32,279 nt of DNA, taken from positions 1 to 32,279 of the forward strand of contig USSA01000017.1 in the NCBI GenBank assembly GCA_900557255.1. The letters are read 5' to 3'. This document shows, in pieces, positions 22,279-31,300 of this stretch. The notes below the pieces were generated by a model. The model did not search any database. It saw only the letters and a program-made list of their open reading frames with translations, and was not told the DNA's origin. Position 1 is the stretch's first letter; each line of letters begins with the position of its first letter. The position numbers and the translations under genes are program-made. Origin of the DNA: an uncultured Prevotella sp. (lineage in GTDB: Bacteria; Bacteroidota; Bacteroidia; Bacteroidales; Bacteroidaceae).

Positions 22279-23463
22279 TTAGTGATGGAAGAGGCGAACG
22301 TGAGTAAACGCCATGGCGATGCCGTACTTGTCGCAGGTATCAATAACGTTATCGTCACGGATACTACCGCCTGCTTCTGCTATGTATTCAACACCACTCT
22401 TGTGAGCACGCTCAATATTGTCGCCGAATGGGAAGAAAGCATCACTACCTAATGATACACCCTTGTTCTGGGCAATCCAAGCCTTCTTCTCCTCGCGGGT
22501 CAATGGCTCAGGCTTCTCTGTAAAGAACTGCTCCCAAACGCCGTCCTGCAATACATCCTCCCATTCATCAGAGATATAGACATTGATGGTATTGTCGCGG
22601 TCGGCACGACGGATCTTCTCCTTGAAAGGCAGGTTCATCACCTTAGGACACTGGCGCAACCACCACTCATCAGCCTTAGAACCAGCCAGACGGGTACAGT
22701 GGATACGGCTCTGCTGACCGGCACCGATACCGATAGCCTGACCATCCTTTACGTAGCATACAGAGTTACTCTGAGTATACTTCAGGGTGATGAGCGAGAT
22801 AATCAGATCGCGCTTAGCCTCAGGAGTGAAAGTCTTGTTCTTGGTAGGAACATCCTCGAAGAGAGCAGGATCATCGAGCTTCACCTCGTTGCGTCCCTGT
22901 TCGAAGGTAACACCGAACACCTGCTTGTGCTCGATAGGAGCTGGCACATAGTCAGGATCAATCTTGATAACGCAGTAGGTACCCTTGCGCTTTTCCTTCA
23001 GAACCTCGATAGCCTCAGGAGTATAGCCTGGAGCAATGACACCATCGCTTACCTCACGCTTGATGAGGAGGGCTGTAGCCTCGTCGCATACATCGCTCAG
23101 CGCAATAAAGTCGCCATAAGAGCACATGCGGTCAGCACCACGCGCACGAGCATAGGCACAAGCCAATGGAGAGAGCTCAAACTTGACATCATCAACGAAG
23201 TAAATCTTCTTCAATGTGTCGCTCAGAGGCAAGCCGATAGCTGCACCGGCAGGAGAAACGTGTTTGAAACTAGCGGCAGCAGGCATTCCTGTAGCAGCCT
23301 TGAGCTCCTTGACCAATTGCCAGGAATTGAAGGCATCCAGGAAGTTGATGTAGCCAGGACGGCCGTTGATCACTTCGATAGGAAGCTCCCTTCCGTCATC
23401 CATATAGATGCGAGAAGGTTTCTGATTTGGATTACATCCGTACTTAAGTGCTAATTCTTTCAT
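22279..23463 (-). CDS. purH: Stand-alone AICAR formyltransferase (PurH-like, no IMP cyclohydrolase domain)
   Basis: A 394-residue enzyme of the AICAR transformylase family, which formylates AICAR in purine synthesis. KYGCNPNQKPSRIY at the start, SFKHVSPAGAAIGLPL with the catalytic Lys-His pair, GIGAGQQSRIHCTRLAG and LGSDAFFPFGDNIERA are family landmarks. The N-terminal MGS-like IMP cyclohydrolase domain of bifunctional PurH (about 200 residues) is missing, and the start fits a complete protein, so this is not a truncation. Such single-domain forms occur in Bacteroidetes and elsewhere. Whether the genome also holds a bifunctional PurH cannot be seen. A -7-like TAACTTTG (23494-23501, minus strand) lies upstream. 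Confidence 0.92.
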   Translation of the reverse strand: MKELALKYGCNPNQKPSRIYMDDGRELPIEVINGRPGYINFLDAFNSWQLVKELKAATGMPAAASFKHVSPAGAAIGLPLSDTLKKIYFVDDVKFELSPLACAYARARGADRMCSYGDFIALSDVCDEATALLIKREVSDGVIAPGYTPEAIEVLKEKRKGTYCVIKIDPDYVPAPIEHKQVFGVTFEQGRNEVKLDDPALFEDVPTKNKTFTPEAKRDLIISLITLKYTQSNSVCYVKDGQAIGIGAGQQSRIHCTRLAGSKADEWWLRQCPKVMNLPFKEKIRRADRDNTINVYISDEWEDVLQDGVWEQFFTEKPEPLTREEKKAWIAQNKGVSLGSDAFFPFGDNIERAHKSGVEYIAEAGGSIRDDNVIDTCDKYGIAMAFTHVRLFHH

Positions 23464-23637
23464 CTTCTAAGAAATGTATTTTGGAATTTGGCGCAAAGTT
23501 ACAAAAAATGATTGAGATATTGGACTTCTGTTTCGTAAAAAGCCCTAAAAAACAGCATTTTTATGATATAAAGCATTTTTTTTACCCCAAAACATAAAAA
23601 AGTCGGGAAAAATGTACTCTGTTTCATTCTTTTTCAG

Positions 23638-23645
23638 TACTTTTG
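23638..23645 (+). promoter_or_regulatory. Predicted -7 box for the 74-residue gene
   Basis: TACTTTTG fits TAnnTTTG and lies 30 bp upstream of the ATG at 23676. A good -33 box is not seen at the usual distance. Confidence 0.4.
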
Positions 23646-23675
23646 CTCCCAGTTAGTAAATATGAGAGGATTGTT

Positions 23676-23900
23676 ATGAAACAGGATTTGAAAGTCCTTG
23701 CTGAACACATAGAAAAGAAGGTTGGCAAGGCACATGTTTTCCACAAGATGTGGGATGTTTTGAAAGGGAAGGAGAAGCCTTCCCGCCAGACTTTGGACAA
23801 GCTGGCGCTGCTTGCCGGATTCCAGAGTTGGGATGATTTCCAAGGTGCTTTACACGGCACGGAGGATGGGCTCGTGAATTATGATGCGGGCGAAAAATAA
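23676..23900 (+). CDS. Small HTH-like protein
   Basis: A 74-residue protein, MKQDLKVLAEHIEKKVGK onward. The ATG at 23676 was chosen over an in-frame TTG 33 bases upstream, because that TTG lies inside the predicted -7 box. Helical content is high. SRQTLDKLALLAGFQSWDDF resembles the HTH-like N-terminal segments of several Bacteroidetes regulators (TLDxLAxFxGYxSWEDF pattern), here as a stand-alone unit. It could be a small DNA-binding regulator or a remnant of a longer one. It has its own promoter-like box and ends before a strong terminator. Confidence 0.65.
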   Translation: MKQDLKVLAEHIEKKVGKAHVFHKMWDVLKGKEKPSRQTLDKLALLAGFQSWDDFQGALHGTEDGLVNYDAGEK

Positions 23901-23989
23901 AAGAATGGAGCATGGTTGGTTTAGTAGGCAGCCATGATTTATTTAATTGTAAAGATAGTTGTTTTTCGGTATAAGATTGTAGATATAAA

Positions 23990-24030
23990 AAAGGGAATCC
24001 GGTCGTGAGACTGGATTCCCTTTATTTTTT
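23990..24030. terminator. Bidirectional intrinsic terminator
   Basis: AAAGGGAATCC (23990-24000) pairs with GGATTCCCTTT (24013-24023). The stem continues inward to about 15 bp with one G-T pair and a 4-base loop. A and T runs lie on the flanks, with ATTTTTTT at 24024-24031. It serves the small HTH-like gene and the convergent rplS. Confidence 0.85.
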
Positions 24031-24054
24031 TCTGATTAGGTTTCCTAAGAAAAA

Positions 24055-24420
24055 TTATTCTGCACCCTTAGTTACAGTCTTCTTCTCAGCGATACGAGCC
24101 TTCTTACCAGTAAGCTTACGCAAGTAATACAACTTAGCGCGACGAACCTTACCACGCTTGTTCACCTCGATAGAATCGATAGCTGGTGACTCGATAGGGA
24201 AGATACGCTCAACACCTACAGTACCAGACATCTTGCGAACTGTAAAACGCTTCTTGTCACCATGACCAGAGATCTTGATAACAACACCACGATAGAGCTG
24301 GATACGCTCCTTAGTACCCTCGACGATTTTGTAAGCGACTGTGATAGTATCACCTGCCTTGAACTCAGGGAACTTCTTGCCGGTTGCAAATGCTTCTTCA
24401 GCAACTTTAATCAAATCCAT
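24055..24420 (-). CDS. rplS: 50S ribosomal protein L19
   Basis: A 121-residue L19, which sits at the interface of the two ribosomal subunits. [11 protein letters not shown] is the natural N-terminus; the open frame extends 34 codons further upstream, but that part overlaps the predicted promoter and lacks L19 similarity, so the ATG at 24418-24420 was chosen. [30 protein letters not shown] and [14 protein letters not shown] are classic L19 blocks. A near-ideal promoter lies about 100 bp upstream, and a terminator follows. Confidence 0.95.
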   Translation of the reverse strand: MDLIKVAEEAFATGKKFPEFKAGDTITVAYKIVEGTKERIQLYRGVVIKISGHGDKKRFTVRKMSGTVGVERIFPIESPAIDSIEVNKRGKVRRAKLYYLRKLTGKKARIAEKKTVTKGAE

Positions 24421-24519
24421 TTTTTTGTATAAAATTAAAAATTGTTTGTCGTTCCAACGCAACATGGACTTGGACAACACTTCTGCCCAGACAACAGCGG
24501 TTACGCCGAAAAGCGGATG

Positions 24520-24551
24520 CAAAGTTACTACTTTTTCTTGTATCTCGCAAA
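24520..24551 (-). promoter_or_regulatory. Promoter of rplS
   Basis: On the minus strand TTTG (24548-24551), a 20-nt spacer and TAACTTTG (24520-24527) match the Bacteroidetes promoter consensus at every defined position. The leader would be about 90 nt, enough for autoregulation by L19, though no structure is evident. Confidence 0.7.
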
Positions 24552-24620
24552 TTTTCAGTCACTTTCTTTCTTTTTTCTCGCAGATTTAACTCTTTTTCTT
24601 TCTTGTCAACGTCTTTTCCC

Positions 24621-24660
24621 ACAGATTTCACGGATTTCACAGATTTATTTTGTATCTTTG
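24621..24660 (+). promoter_or_regulatory. Predicted promoter with three 9-bp tandem repeats
   Basis: TATCTTTG (24653-24660) is a perfect -7 box 28 bp before the nucleotidase-part gene. The expected -33 region is filled by ACAGATTTC, ACGGATTTC and ACAGATTTA (24621-24647), three near-identical 9-mers in tandem. No canonical TTTG is present at -33. Confidence 0.45.
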
Positions 24661-24688
24661 CGCTCTAAAAGTATTTAGTGTATTAAGT

Positions 24689-25465
24689 ATGAAGAAAAAA
24701 AATAGTATCAAGATTTACCTTGCTTCGGCAGTCATGCTGCTGATGGCAAGTCCGTCTTTCGCCCAGAAATACAAGGTGGCGAAGGTGGAGAGAACCCGAA
24801 TATTGGTTGATCAGAAATGGGATGCACAGCCTGATGCTGAGGCTGCCAGGTTTATCGCTCCTTATAAGAGTAAGGTAGACAGTATTATGGGTCCTGTTGT
24901 GGGTCATATTGCTCATGATATGACCCGTCACCGTCCGGAGAGCGAACTCAGTAACTTGCTCTGTGACATCCTGGTATGGGGTGGCAAGCAGTTTGAAGAA
25001 CAGCCTGTTTTCGCTGTTTACAATATGGGTGGCATCCGTTCTAATCTTGCCAAGGGTAAGGTTACTATAGGCGATGTGAACGATATGGCTCCTTTCGAGA
25101 ACAAAATCTGTTTCCTGACCCTGAAGGGCGATAAGGTTCTGGAACTCTTCCAGCAGATAGCTCATCGTGGCGGCGAAGGCTTGAGCCATGCTGTAAGAAT
25201 GGTTATCACCAAGGATGGCAAACTGAAGAGCGTTACGCTGAACGGTGAACCTGTTGATCCGGAGAAGAGTTACCGCGTTGCAACCCTCGATTATCTTGCC
25301 GAAGGTAATGACCAGCTCGTAGCCTTCAAGAGCGGAACTGATGTTTTTTCTCCTAAGCAGAAAGAGAACAATGTGCGCTACATCATCATGAATTATTTCC
25401 GTGAGATGCAGGCACAGGGCAAGGTGGTGGAATCTAAGATTGAAGGCCGCTGCGTGGTAGAATAG
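24689..25465 (+). CDS. 5'-nucleotidase C-terminal domain protein
   Basis: A 258-residue exported protein; the start at 24689 gives a clear signal peptide (MKKKNSIKIYLASAVMLLMA, cut near SFAQ), whereas the earlier in-frame start does not. The whole mature protein matches the C-terminal, substrate-binding domain of UshA-type 5'-nucleotidases (PF02872): YNMGGIRSNLAKGKVTIGDV, MAPFENKICFLTLKG and LDYLAEGNDQLVAF. It has no metal-binding phosphatase domain; that is encoded by the next gene, 26 bp downstream. The two products probably act together in the periplasm on nucleotides. Confidence 0.9.
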   Translation: MKKKNSIKIYLASAVMLLMASPSFAQKYKVAKVERTRILVDQKWDAQPDAEAARFIAPYKSKVDSIMGPVVGHIAHDMTRHRPESELSNLLCDILVWGGKQFEEQPVFAVYNMGGIRSNLAKGKVTIGDVNDMAPFENKICFLTLKGDKVLELFQQIAHRGGEGLSHAVRMVITKDGKLKSVTLNGEPVDPEKSYRVATLDYLAEGNDQLVAFKSGTDVFSPKQKENNVRYIIMNYFREMQAQGKVVESKIEGRCVVE

Positions 25466-25479
25466 TTAATAGTTTATAG
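25464..25479. repeat. AGTTAATAGTTTATAG repeat, copy 2
   Basis: Identical over 16 bases to 20219-20234. It lies across the stop codon of the nucleotidase C-terminal-domain gene and ends 12 bases before the next ATG. Confidence 0.5.
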
Positions 25480-25491
25480 TTGATAATTCTG

Positions 25492-26370
25492 ATGAAACAT
25501 ACATTATTATATATAGGTCTGGCTCTGGCATCCTTCATGATGCAGCCGGCAGCCGTTCAGGCTAAAGCTAAGAAAGAGGCAAAGGTGGTAAAGCAACTCG
25601 TAGTGCTCCATACCAACGATACGCATTCATGCGTAATGCCCATCAATCCGAATCTCGCAGATACGGCAACAGCAAATCGTGGCGGTTTTCTCCGTAGGGT
25701 GGCGATGATTAAGGAAGAGCGCAAGGCGAATCCCGACTTGCTGCTCTTTGACAGTGGCGATTTCTCACAGGGTTCACCTTATTACTCTCTCTTCAAGGGA
25801 GATGTAGAAGTAGGACTGATGAACGAGATGAAATATGATGCCGCTACCATCGGCAACCACGAGTTCGATTTCGGAATAGACAACATGGTGCGCATCTTCA
25901 AGATGGCGAAGTTTCCTATCGTCTGTTCCAACTACGATTTCACTGGTACCGAACTGGCAAATATCGTAAAGCCTTACACCATTATCAAGCGCAAGGGACT
26001 GAAGATTGGCGTTTTCGGCTTGTGTCCGGAACTTGCCGGTCTGGTAACTGAAGCCAACTATGGCTGCATCAAATATCTCGATCCTATCGCCAAGGCAAAG
26101 GAAATGACAGAGATATTGAAGAAGAAAGAGAAGTGTGATGTCATCATCTGCATCTCCCACCTGGGCTGGAAGATAGATGGCATCGACGATTCTGAGGTAG
26201 CCCCAGCCACCCGTGACATCGACCTGATACTGGGCGGTCATAGCCATACCTACTTCAAGCAGTTGGAGTATCTGAATAATCTCGATGGCAAACCGGTGCC
26301 AATTGACCAGAACGGCAAGAGCGCCATCTGGGTAGGAAAAATGACATTGGATATTGTGAAGAATAAATAA
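25492..26370 (+). CDS. 5'-nucleotidase metallophosphatase-domain protein
   Basis: A 292-residue exported protein. ATG at 25492 was chosen over an in-frame TTG four codons earlier; it gives the signal peptide MKHTLLYIGLALASF ending near VQAKA. The calcineurin-like phosphatase motifs are complete: HTNDTHS, DSGDFSQGS, GNHEFD, SHLGWK and GGHSHT, which hold two metal ions. It lacks the C-terminal substrate-binding domain normally fused in UshA and YfkN; that domain is the preceding gene. Order is therefore reversed relative to the fused enzyme. A good terminator follows. Confidence 0.92.
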   Translation: MKHTLLYIGLALASFMMQPAAVQAKAKKEAKVVKQLVVLHTNDTHSCVMPINPNLADTATANRGGFLRRVAMIKEERKANPDLLLFDSGDFSQGSPYYSLFKGDVEVGLMNEMKYDAATIGNHEFDFGIDNMVRIFKMAKFPIVCSNYDFTGTELANIVKPYTIIKRKGLKIGVFGLCPELAGLVTEANYGCIKYLDPIAKAKEMTEILKKKEKCDVIICISHLGWKIDGIDDSEVAPATRDIDLILGGHSHTYFKQLEYLNNLDGKPVPIDQNGKSAIWVGKMTLDIVKNK

Positions 26371-26376
26371 AAGAAG

Positions 26377-26413
26377 AAGGTTGATACCTGGCAAAACGCG
26401 AGGTATCAACCTT
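26377..26413. terminator. Bidirectional terminator between nucleotidase and GH43 genes
   Basis: AAGGTTGATACCT (26377-26389) pairs perfectly with AGGTATCAACCTT (26401-26413) across an 11-base loop. A-rich and T-rich flanks on either side allow use by both convergent transcripts. Confidence 0.8.
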
Positions 26414-26460
26414 TTCTTGAATTATCTTTTTTTAAAAAACCTTATTCTTTTCTCAAATCC

Positions 26461-28131
26461 TTATTCCTTGTTGGAAGAAGCATAGAGACCGATGCAGGCG
26501 CCGATGAAGCCACCGCTCTTCTGGGTGCTCAGGTTAGAGGCATCCACACCCTTGGCAAGCAGCTGCCAGTTGCCGCCTTCTTCGGCATAATAGAAATCAT
26601 AATATCTGTCATGGCCTTCAACCTTCAGCTTCAGCTTGCCAGCCTTGATAGGAGCAGAAGCAATGAGGGCATTGTTCTTCTCGGCACGGGTCAGGGTAAT
26701 CATCAGCTTGCCCTTCTTCATCGTCTTGCCCAGTACGAAGTTGTAATCTTCCTTCTGGAGAAGTGCCAAACCTGCGATATCCTTGTCGTTGCGAGGAGTA
26801 AAGTTGATTTCTGTCTCAGCTGTGAAGGTGCCGTGCTGCTGACGTGCCCAGATGGCAGACATCGGTTCACGCTTGTAGATGTTGCCTGGCAGGAGGTTCA
26901 GCTTCAGTTTGCCGTTTTCTACCTTGTAACAGTCAACGAAGTCGCGGAGGAACATCCAGCGTGGATTCAACTCTTTCAGACCCACCTTATTGTTATCTGC
27001 TTCGAAGTTATCCACATAAGAGAAATTGCCTGAGAACTCATTCTTTGCGGCAGGCTTCAAACCAGCCTTCTCTCCAACGGTAGAGATAGGAGTATTCTTG
27101 GCAAGAATCTCTGGCCATCCATTCTTCCAGGTTACAGGCAGGAGATAAGTATCGCGACCTGTGTTGTACATATCTTCTTCGTATGGACGGCAAGCCAGGA
27201 ATACAGCCCACCAGTTACCCTTGCCATCTTCTACGATGTCGGCATGACCGGCACTTGATACAGGGTCCTTGCGGTTAGGGTCGAGACCGGTACGCTGGGT
27301 AAGAATAGGGTTGTTAGGGCATTCCACCCATGGTCCCATCGGATTCTTGGCACGCAGGATAACCTCGCTGTGCCATCCGCCTGTACCACCTTCGGCACAC
27401 ATCAGATAATAGAACTTGCCCTTCTTGAAGAGGTGAGGACCCTCAATCCAGATAGGACGCGCCTCTACATGGGTTCCGCCACGCAGAATCTCCTTGAAGT
27501 CGCCCTTGATGCTGTCGCCCTTCACGTCGAATTCGAAGCAGCGGATAGCACGCTGACCCTCATAGTCGGCACCACCAACTACCGGACCGTTATGCACGAT
27601 ATATCCCTTTCCGTTGTCATCGAAGAAGAAGCTAGGGTCGATGCCGTCAATCTTCTTCAGATAGATAGGCTCGCTCCAGCCTTTGGAAGGATCTTTTGAT
27701 TTCACAAAGAAGTTGCCGGCTCCCACATTGGTGGTAATCATATAGAAGGTCTTGTTCTTCTTGTTATAGCTGATGGCTGGTGCGAAGATACCGGCTGATA
27801 CTTGCTGGCCCTTCAATGGAATCTGTGATGTGCGGTCGAGAACATGACCGGCAGGCTGCCAGTTGACCAGGTCTTTACTGGTTGAGAGAGGCACACCTGG
27901 GAAGAAGGTAAACGAAGAGTTTACCAGATAGTAGGTGTCGCCTACGAGACAGAGTGATGGGTCTGGATAGAAACCGGCCAGTACCGGGTTGTAATACTGG
28001 TGAGTCTTGTCGATTTCAACATTGAAGCGAGCGTCATTTCCCGCATACTTGAAATAGTCAAACTCAGCTGTCTGCGCCTGTGCAGCAGCTGCAAGCGTCA
28101 GGGAAAGCGATAAGATTGCAATTTTCTTCAT
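26461..28131 (-). CDS. Glycoside hydrolase family 43 (beta-xylosidase / alpha-L-arabinofuranosidase type)
   Basis: A 556-residue exported enzyme; signal peptide ends near AAAQAQ. The five-bladed propeller (about 45-350) shows the GH43 catalytic triad: Asp57 in FYPDPS (base), Asp165 in DGIDPSFFFDD and Glu230 in WIEGPH (acid). The C-terminal 180 residues form a beta-sandwich domain as in GH43 xylosidases (DNFEADN...LNPRWMFLRD). It probably releases xylose or arabinose from oligosaccharides of plant xylan in the periplasm. The exact linkage cannot be told from sequence. The HTCS gene lies upstream on the same strand, 207 bp away. A -7-like TAACTTTG (28205-28212) and the palindrome CAGAATTCTG (28192-28201) precede it, so it has its own regulated promoter. 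Confidence 0.92.
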   Translation of the reverse strand: MKKIAILSLSLTLAAAAQAQTAEFDYFKYAGNDARFNVEIDKTHQYYNPVLAGFYPDPSLCLVGDTYYLVNSSFTFFPGVPLSTSKDLVNWQPAGHVLDRTSQIPLKGQQVSAGIFAPAISYNKKNKTFYMITTNVGAGNFFVKSKDPSKGWSEPIYLKKIDGIDPSFFFDDNGKGYIVHNGPVVGGADYEGQRAIRCFEFDVKGDSIKGDFKEILRGGTHVEARPIWIEGPHLFKKGKFYYLMCAEGGTGGWHSEVILRAKNPMGPWVECPNNPILTQRTGLDPNRKDPVSSAGHADIVEDGKGNWWAVFLACRPYEEDMYNTGRDTYLLPVTWKNGWPEILAKNTPISTVGEKAGLKPAAKNEFSGNFSYVDNFEADNNKVGLKELNPRWMFLRDFVDCYKVENGKLKLNLLPGNIYKREPMSAIWARQQHGTFTAETEINFTPRNDKDIAGLALLQKEDYNFVLGKTMKKGKLMITLTRAEKNNALIASAPIKAGKLKLKVEGHDRYYDFYYAEEGGNWQLLAKGVDASNLSTQKSGGFIGACIGLYASSNKE

Positions 28132-28191
28132 TTTATTATAGGATTTAAATTTACAGAATGAGTATCTGAACTCATGGCTGAAACATGTATT

Positions 28192-28212
28192 CAGAATTCT
28201 GCTGCAAAGTTA
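28192..28212 (-). promoter_or_regulatory. Predicted promoter and palindrome of the GH43 gene
   Basis: On the minus strand TAACTTTG (28205-28212) fits the -7 consensus; a -33 box is not clear, as expected for an activator-dependent promoter. The 10-bp palindrome CAGAATTCTG (28192-28201) lies at the likely start site. A second short inverted repeat ATGAGT/ACTCAT lies at 28158-28175 in the leader. Confidence 0.4.
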
Positions 28213-28338
28213 CCGCTTTCCTTTTGAATATACCCCTACAGAATGTTACCAACACTTTGCGAGGCGTATCATAAATATCTCTATTTGTAACAAATACTTT
28301 ATTTTTGGAAACATCTGGCCTCTTCTGCAGTGAAAAGG

Positions 28339-31300
28339 CTAGATTTTCCGGTGTGCCTGCATATAATCGCGAGGCGAAGAGCCATAAAAGTTCTTGAACA
28401 TGGTGCTGAAGCTGGCTGGGTTGGAGAAACCGCAGGTAAACATGATGTCTGATATCGTCTTGTTAGAGTGGCTCAGCAACTTTTCGGCATATTGCAGACG
28501 GGTATTGCGGATGAAGGCATGTGGTGTCTGGTTGGTCAGTTCCTTCATTCGGCGGTGCAGATGCACACGGCTCAGTCCTACTTCGCGTGCAATCATATCC
28601 ACACTCAGGTCCTCATTATCCATGTTATCATTGATAACCTTCATCACCTGTTCCATCAGCTGGTCTTTTGGCGACAGGTCTTTTTCTATCGCGAGCTGCC
28701 TGTCGCTCTGGCTCTCGTTGCCCATAAACTTGTTTTTCAAAGTACGGCGTACGTTGAGCAGGTTGATGATGGTGCGGCGCAGAATGTCCATATTGAACGG
28801 CTTCACCACATAGGCATCGGCACCCGACTGCAAACCGGTCAGCTGGTCTTCCTCTCTGCTCATCGCTGTAAGCAGAATCACTGGAATGTGGTTGGTGTTC
28901 ACATTGTTCTTAATCTTGGTACAGAGCGTATTGCCGTCCATTTCTGGCATCATGATGTCTGATATTACGAGGCTTGGCTTCTGCTTGATAATCTCTGGCA
29001 GCGCTTCCTTTCCGTTGCAGAAGGTAAGGATATTGTAGGTTTCCTGTAGTTGGGTCTTCAGGAAATTACGTATTGCCTCATCGTCTTCTACCACAGCGAT
29101 GGTGCTCTTTGCCTTGCTTATGAAATCTTCTTCGGCGTCATTGGCTGTATCGGCACTATTCTCCTTATTTCCTTCCACCATGTTTTCTTCCAGTTCCTTG
29201 ATGTCTTCAGCGGTCTGTGGCTCCGGTGCATCTATCATTTCTTCCGGTTTCAGATGCTCGTTGCCCAGAGGCAGCGTGATGAGGAACTGGCTTCCTTCCT
29301 TCCAGTCGGCTTCATCAAGTGTCTTGTTGTTGGCGGCTGTAATGGTTCCGTAGTGCAGTTCCACGAGCGAGCGCGTCAGGTCGAGACCGATTCCCGTACC
29401 TACATTCCGGTCATTAGAAGTGGTGGCACTCTGATAGAAGCGCTGGAAAATCGTTTCGAGCTTTTCCTCCTGAATGCCCTTGCCGCTGTCCTTGATGGCG
29501 ATGCGGACATGATGAGGCGAGTGGGAGAGGGTGATACGGATTCTGCCGCCTGCAGGAGTAAACTTGAAGGCGTTTGACAGGACATTCATCAATACCTTGT
29601 CAAAGTTGTCGCGGTCTATCCATACCGGGAGAGTTTCATCTTCGTGCTCAAAGGTAAATTGGATGCTCTTGGCTATCGCCTGCTGGCAGAAGAGTTTGTA
29701 TTCATCGCCAATAAAGGCAACCATATCGGTTTCGCTCATGTGCATCACCATCTGTCCCTTGTCAATCTTTCTCAGGTCCATCATCTGGTTAATCAGGTGC
29801 AGGATTCGTTCCGAGTTCTTACGCATCATATCGTAGATGCCTTGTCGGTGAGCGTCTTTGTCTTCCTTAATCAGCGTGAACAGCGGAGTGAGGATAAGGG
29901 TCAATGGCGTACGGATTTCGTGGCTGATGTTCATGAAGAACTTCAGTTTTGCTTCGCCCATCTCTTCCGCATGGATATGCTGCTGCAATATGAGCTGGTC
30001 TTCCATCTTGCGTTTGCGGTGCTTGATATAGAGCAGACAGAGCCCCAGGAATGCAAGCAGATAGCAGAGTCTTGCCCAGATGCTGGCGTACCAGGCTGGA
30101 TGAACGATGATGGAGAACTCCTTGACAGGGGTTTCGTATCCGTTGCAGATGGCCTTGACACGGAACTTATAGGTACCTGCTGGCATGTGTGAGAAAGAAA
30201 GTTCGTTCAGACCAGGCTGTATGGTTCGCCAATCCTCACCATTGATGCTGTAGGCATAGCTGATCTGTTCTACATTATTATATGTAAGAGTAGACAGCTG
30301 GATGGTGAAGGTGTTGTCTTCATGAGATAAGGAGAACTTGTCGCTGTTATATACCCCTTTATCTGTAATGGTATAGATGCCCGATTCCATTTCCGGGTAT
30401 ACAGGTTTGTTGCCCACAAGAAGTCCTGATATGGTAACTTTTGCCTGCCAAGGATGCTGTTTCACTTTGTCCGTATCAAACCAGTTGATACCGCCGGTTC
30501 CGCCCATCACCAGCATCTTTCCTCCCCAGAGCGTGCAGGCTGCAGCATCGCTGAATTCATTGCTCTGTAAGCCATTGCCCGAGAAGTACTTGTTGATAGT
30601 TCCTTTTTCTGTATCTACCTGGTTTAAGCCACAGGTAGTTCCTATCCAGATTCTGCCCTTGTAATCTTCTATGATGCTGGCTACGATGTTGTCAGAAAGT
30701 CCAAGTTCTGTGTTATAAATCTTCGGATGAGCATATCCCTTCTTCGGATCATAGCAGATTGCGCCGTCTTCAGTGCCAAACCATACGCGGTTCTTGCTGT
30801 CAGAATAAACGCAATGTGAGAAACTGCCTTTGTTCAGACAGTTGACGCCACCGAAAGTGGAAGTCCAGCTGTTTTTTTGCTGGTCATAGCAAGCCAGACC
30901 TACAGAAGTGGCAACGAAAACCCGCTTACCATCTTTTGAGATGCTAAGTTTCACGAGGTAATCATTAGGAATACTATTCTTTTTCAGGTTGTTGTCGGCA
31001 CCATCTTGTGTTTTCCATTGCTTGATGCTTCCATCAGGAGAAAGGCGGAAAAGTCCTTTGCCCATGGTAGCAAGCCATACATTGCCCTGCGGGTCTTCCT
31101 GGATATCGAAGATGCCCGTCTGGTTGCCAATGCCTAGGCTGAATGGATGGAAAGACCCCCCCGCATCTATAAATCCGATGCCGTTAGTATAGGTTCCTAC
31201 CCATGTTCTGTCCTTCCGGTCTTTGCAGAGTGCCAGTACCGTGGTGTTGCTTAATAAATGGCTGTTGATGCTACCGGTTTTTATGTCAAAGAGGTAAAGA

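Noticed and set aside
24421..24522. N-terminal extension of L19
   Set aside because: Thirty-four extra codons overlap the rplS promoter region and do not resemble L19; [11 protein letters not shown] is the usual start.
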